This document shows, one piece after another, positions 63,296 to 64,000 of a DNA stretch of 64,000 nucleotides. Below the pieces are notes generated by a model, which was given only the letters and a program-made list of their open reading frames with translations, was not told the DNA's origin and searched no databases. Each line of letters begins with the position of its first letter. The stretch's first letter is position 1. The DNA is from Takashimella koratensis. Taxonomy: Eukaryota > Basidiomycota > Tremellomycetes > Trichosporonales > Tetragoniomycetaceae. Both the position numbers and the translations under genes were made by a program. The DNA is taken from the NCBI GenBank assembly GCA_003116875.1, contig BCKT01000020.1, positions 113,266-177,265 on the forward strand, given 5' to 3'.

Positions 63296-64000
63296 ATGTC
63301 TACCAACGCCAACTCTCCCGCCCAATCCTCCGACCTCTCCACCGTCATCCCGACGTGGAACCGCGCCGACGACAAGCTCTGGGGTGACAGCAACGACGCC
63401 NTCCTCCTTCGTAAGGCGTTTGAGGATTNGGATATTGGTCTCCAGCCCTGGGAACACGTCCCTTTTGCCTTCCGCCACGCCCAGGCGTTGCACTACCTGC
63501 CGTTCGTTNGGTACATCCCAACGTTGGCCACGGCCTCCAAGTACGTNGCCAACGGCCGCGGGCCAAAGTGCATCCCCNAGGAAGGCAAGTNGGCGTTGCG
63601 GACGTGCCACATTATCCGCTGCCTGCCGGGATTTATCTATTCGTGAGTGAAACATTGCCGTTCGAGATTGTCAAAAGCCATTCGAGGGTACAAATTGTCA
63701 TTCNAGAATGTCAGAGGACGTTNGAGATTGTCAGCGGCCATTCGCAAATGACATTTTGAGCTGGCNAACAGGGATTTCCAAGAGCGAACAACAACAAAAA
63801 GGGTTGGATAGAAGCTGACTGTCACAGCTGGCCAGGACACACCTGCGCAAAGGCTACGGAGGCTGGGGCGCTCACCCTCTTCCACACCTGGGAGGAGAAG
63901 GAGGTGAAGGACGACAAAGGCGCGGTCATCTCAATCGACCGGTACACTCGCGCATGTTTGCACTGCTTTGTGCATACGTCAAAGTGCGAGTTTGCTCAGT
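63296..64000 (+). CDS. Unknown protein AA, 5' part only
   Basis: Two exons are visible: 63296-63642 and 63827 to the window end. The start is ATG 63296 (MSTNANSPAQSSDLSTVIPT). Exon 1 gives PTWNRADDKLWGDSNDA, WEHVPFAFRHAQALHYLPFV and LRTCHIIRCLPGFIYS. The 184-nt intron (GTGAGT...GTCACAG) is long for this window. Exon 2 gives SWPGHTCAKATEAGALTLFH, TWEEKEVKDD and RACLHCFVHTSKCEFAQ. Cys/His spacing in CLHCFVHTSKC hints at a zinc site. Seven undetermined bases fall in exon 1, so some residues are unknown. I do not recognise the family. It may be multicopy, given the repeats and base ambiguities around it. Confidence 0.5.

Noticed and set aside
1..64000. Transposon or KDZ element linked to the AlkB-like gene
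   Set aside because: No transposase, reverse transcriptase, terminal repeats or target duplications were recognised in the window.

Overview
The window is nuclear DNA from a filamentous-type basidiomycete. Evidence: genes packed on both strands, mostly 45-65 nt GT-AG introns with CTGAC/CTAAC branch sites close to the acceptor, moderately high GC, a Clp1-like sexual-development gene, PriA-like secreted cysteine-rich proteins and a basidiomycete-type AlkB-like protein. The class is not resolved, though Agaricomycotina seems likely. No tRNA, rRNA, CRISPR array, plasmid part or intact transposon was recognised.

Positions 1-46,100 are mostly housekeeping genes. In order: an AlkB-like protein that seems to lack its metal ligands (-); an ENT nucleoside transporter (+); unknown genes C (-), D (+) and E (+); a mitochondrial quinone oxidoreductase (-); Clp1-like (-); unknown H (+); an RNF34/CARP-type FYVE-SAP-RING ubiquitin ligase (-); the polyadenylation factor YTH1/CPSF30 (+); HAS1 helicase (-) and UTP5 (+), head to head; a Mug135-like protein (-); a YMR226C-type short-chain dehydrogenase with a 6-nt microexon (+); a double coronin with a glycerate-kinase-like P-loop kinase in its linker (+); RPC19/AC19 (-); unknown Q (+); RPA49 (-); GEN1/Yen1 resolvase (+). 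HAS1, UTP5, AC19 and RPA49 all serve rRNA synthesis or ribosome assembly.

Positions 46,200-62,240 form a lineage-specific island. Five tandem plus-strand genes (V, W, X, Y, Z0) plus one degraded copy encode a very divergent protein-tyrosine-phosphatase (PTP) fold. They share three intron positions, one of which splits the catalytic Cys codon. From left to right the active site erodes: V has WPD, HCx5R and the Q-loop; W has WGD and HCx5R; X and Y have FKD or FRD, Cx5R and no His; Z0 has neither the general acid, the Cys nor the Arg. X also carries a frameshift. The island is bracketed by three secreted WSC/PriA-like paralogues, two on the left (-) and one on the right (+). This is the best candidate here for an undescribed system.

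Positions 62,300-64,000 hold an imperfect satellite of about 41 bp, a (CAC)n tract and the 5' part of an unknown gene. All 21 undetermined bases of the window lie here, and each sits where C or G would complete a CpG.

Exon junctions were deduced by eye from splice signals, reading frame and family similarity. Family calls come from memory of conserved motifs; no database search was run.
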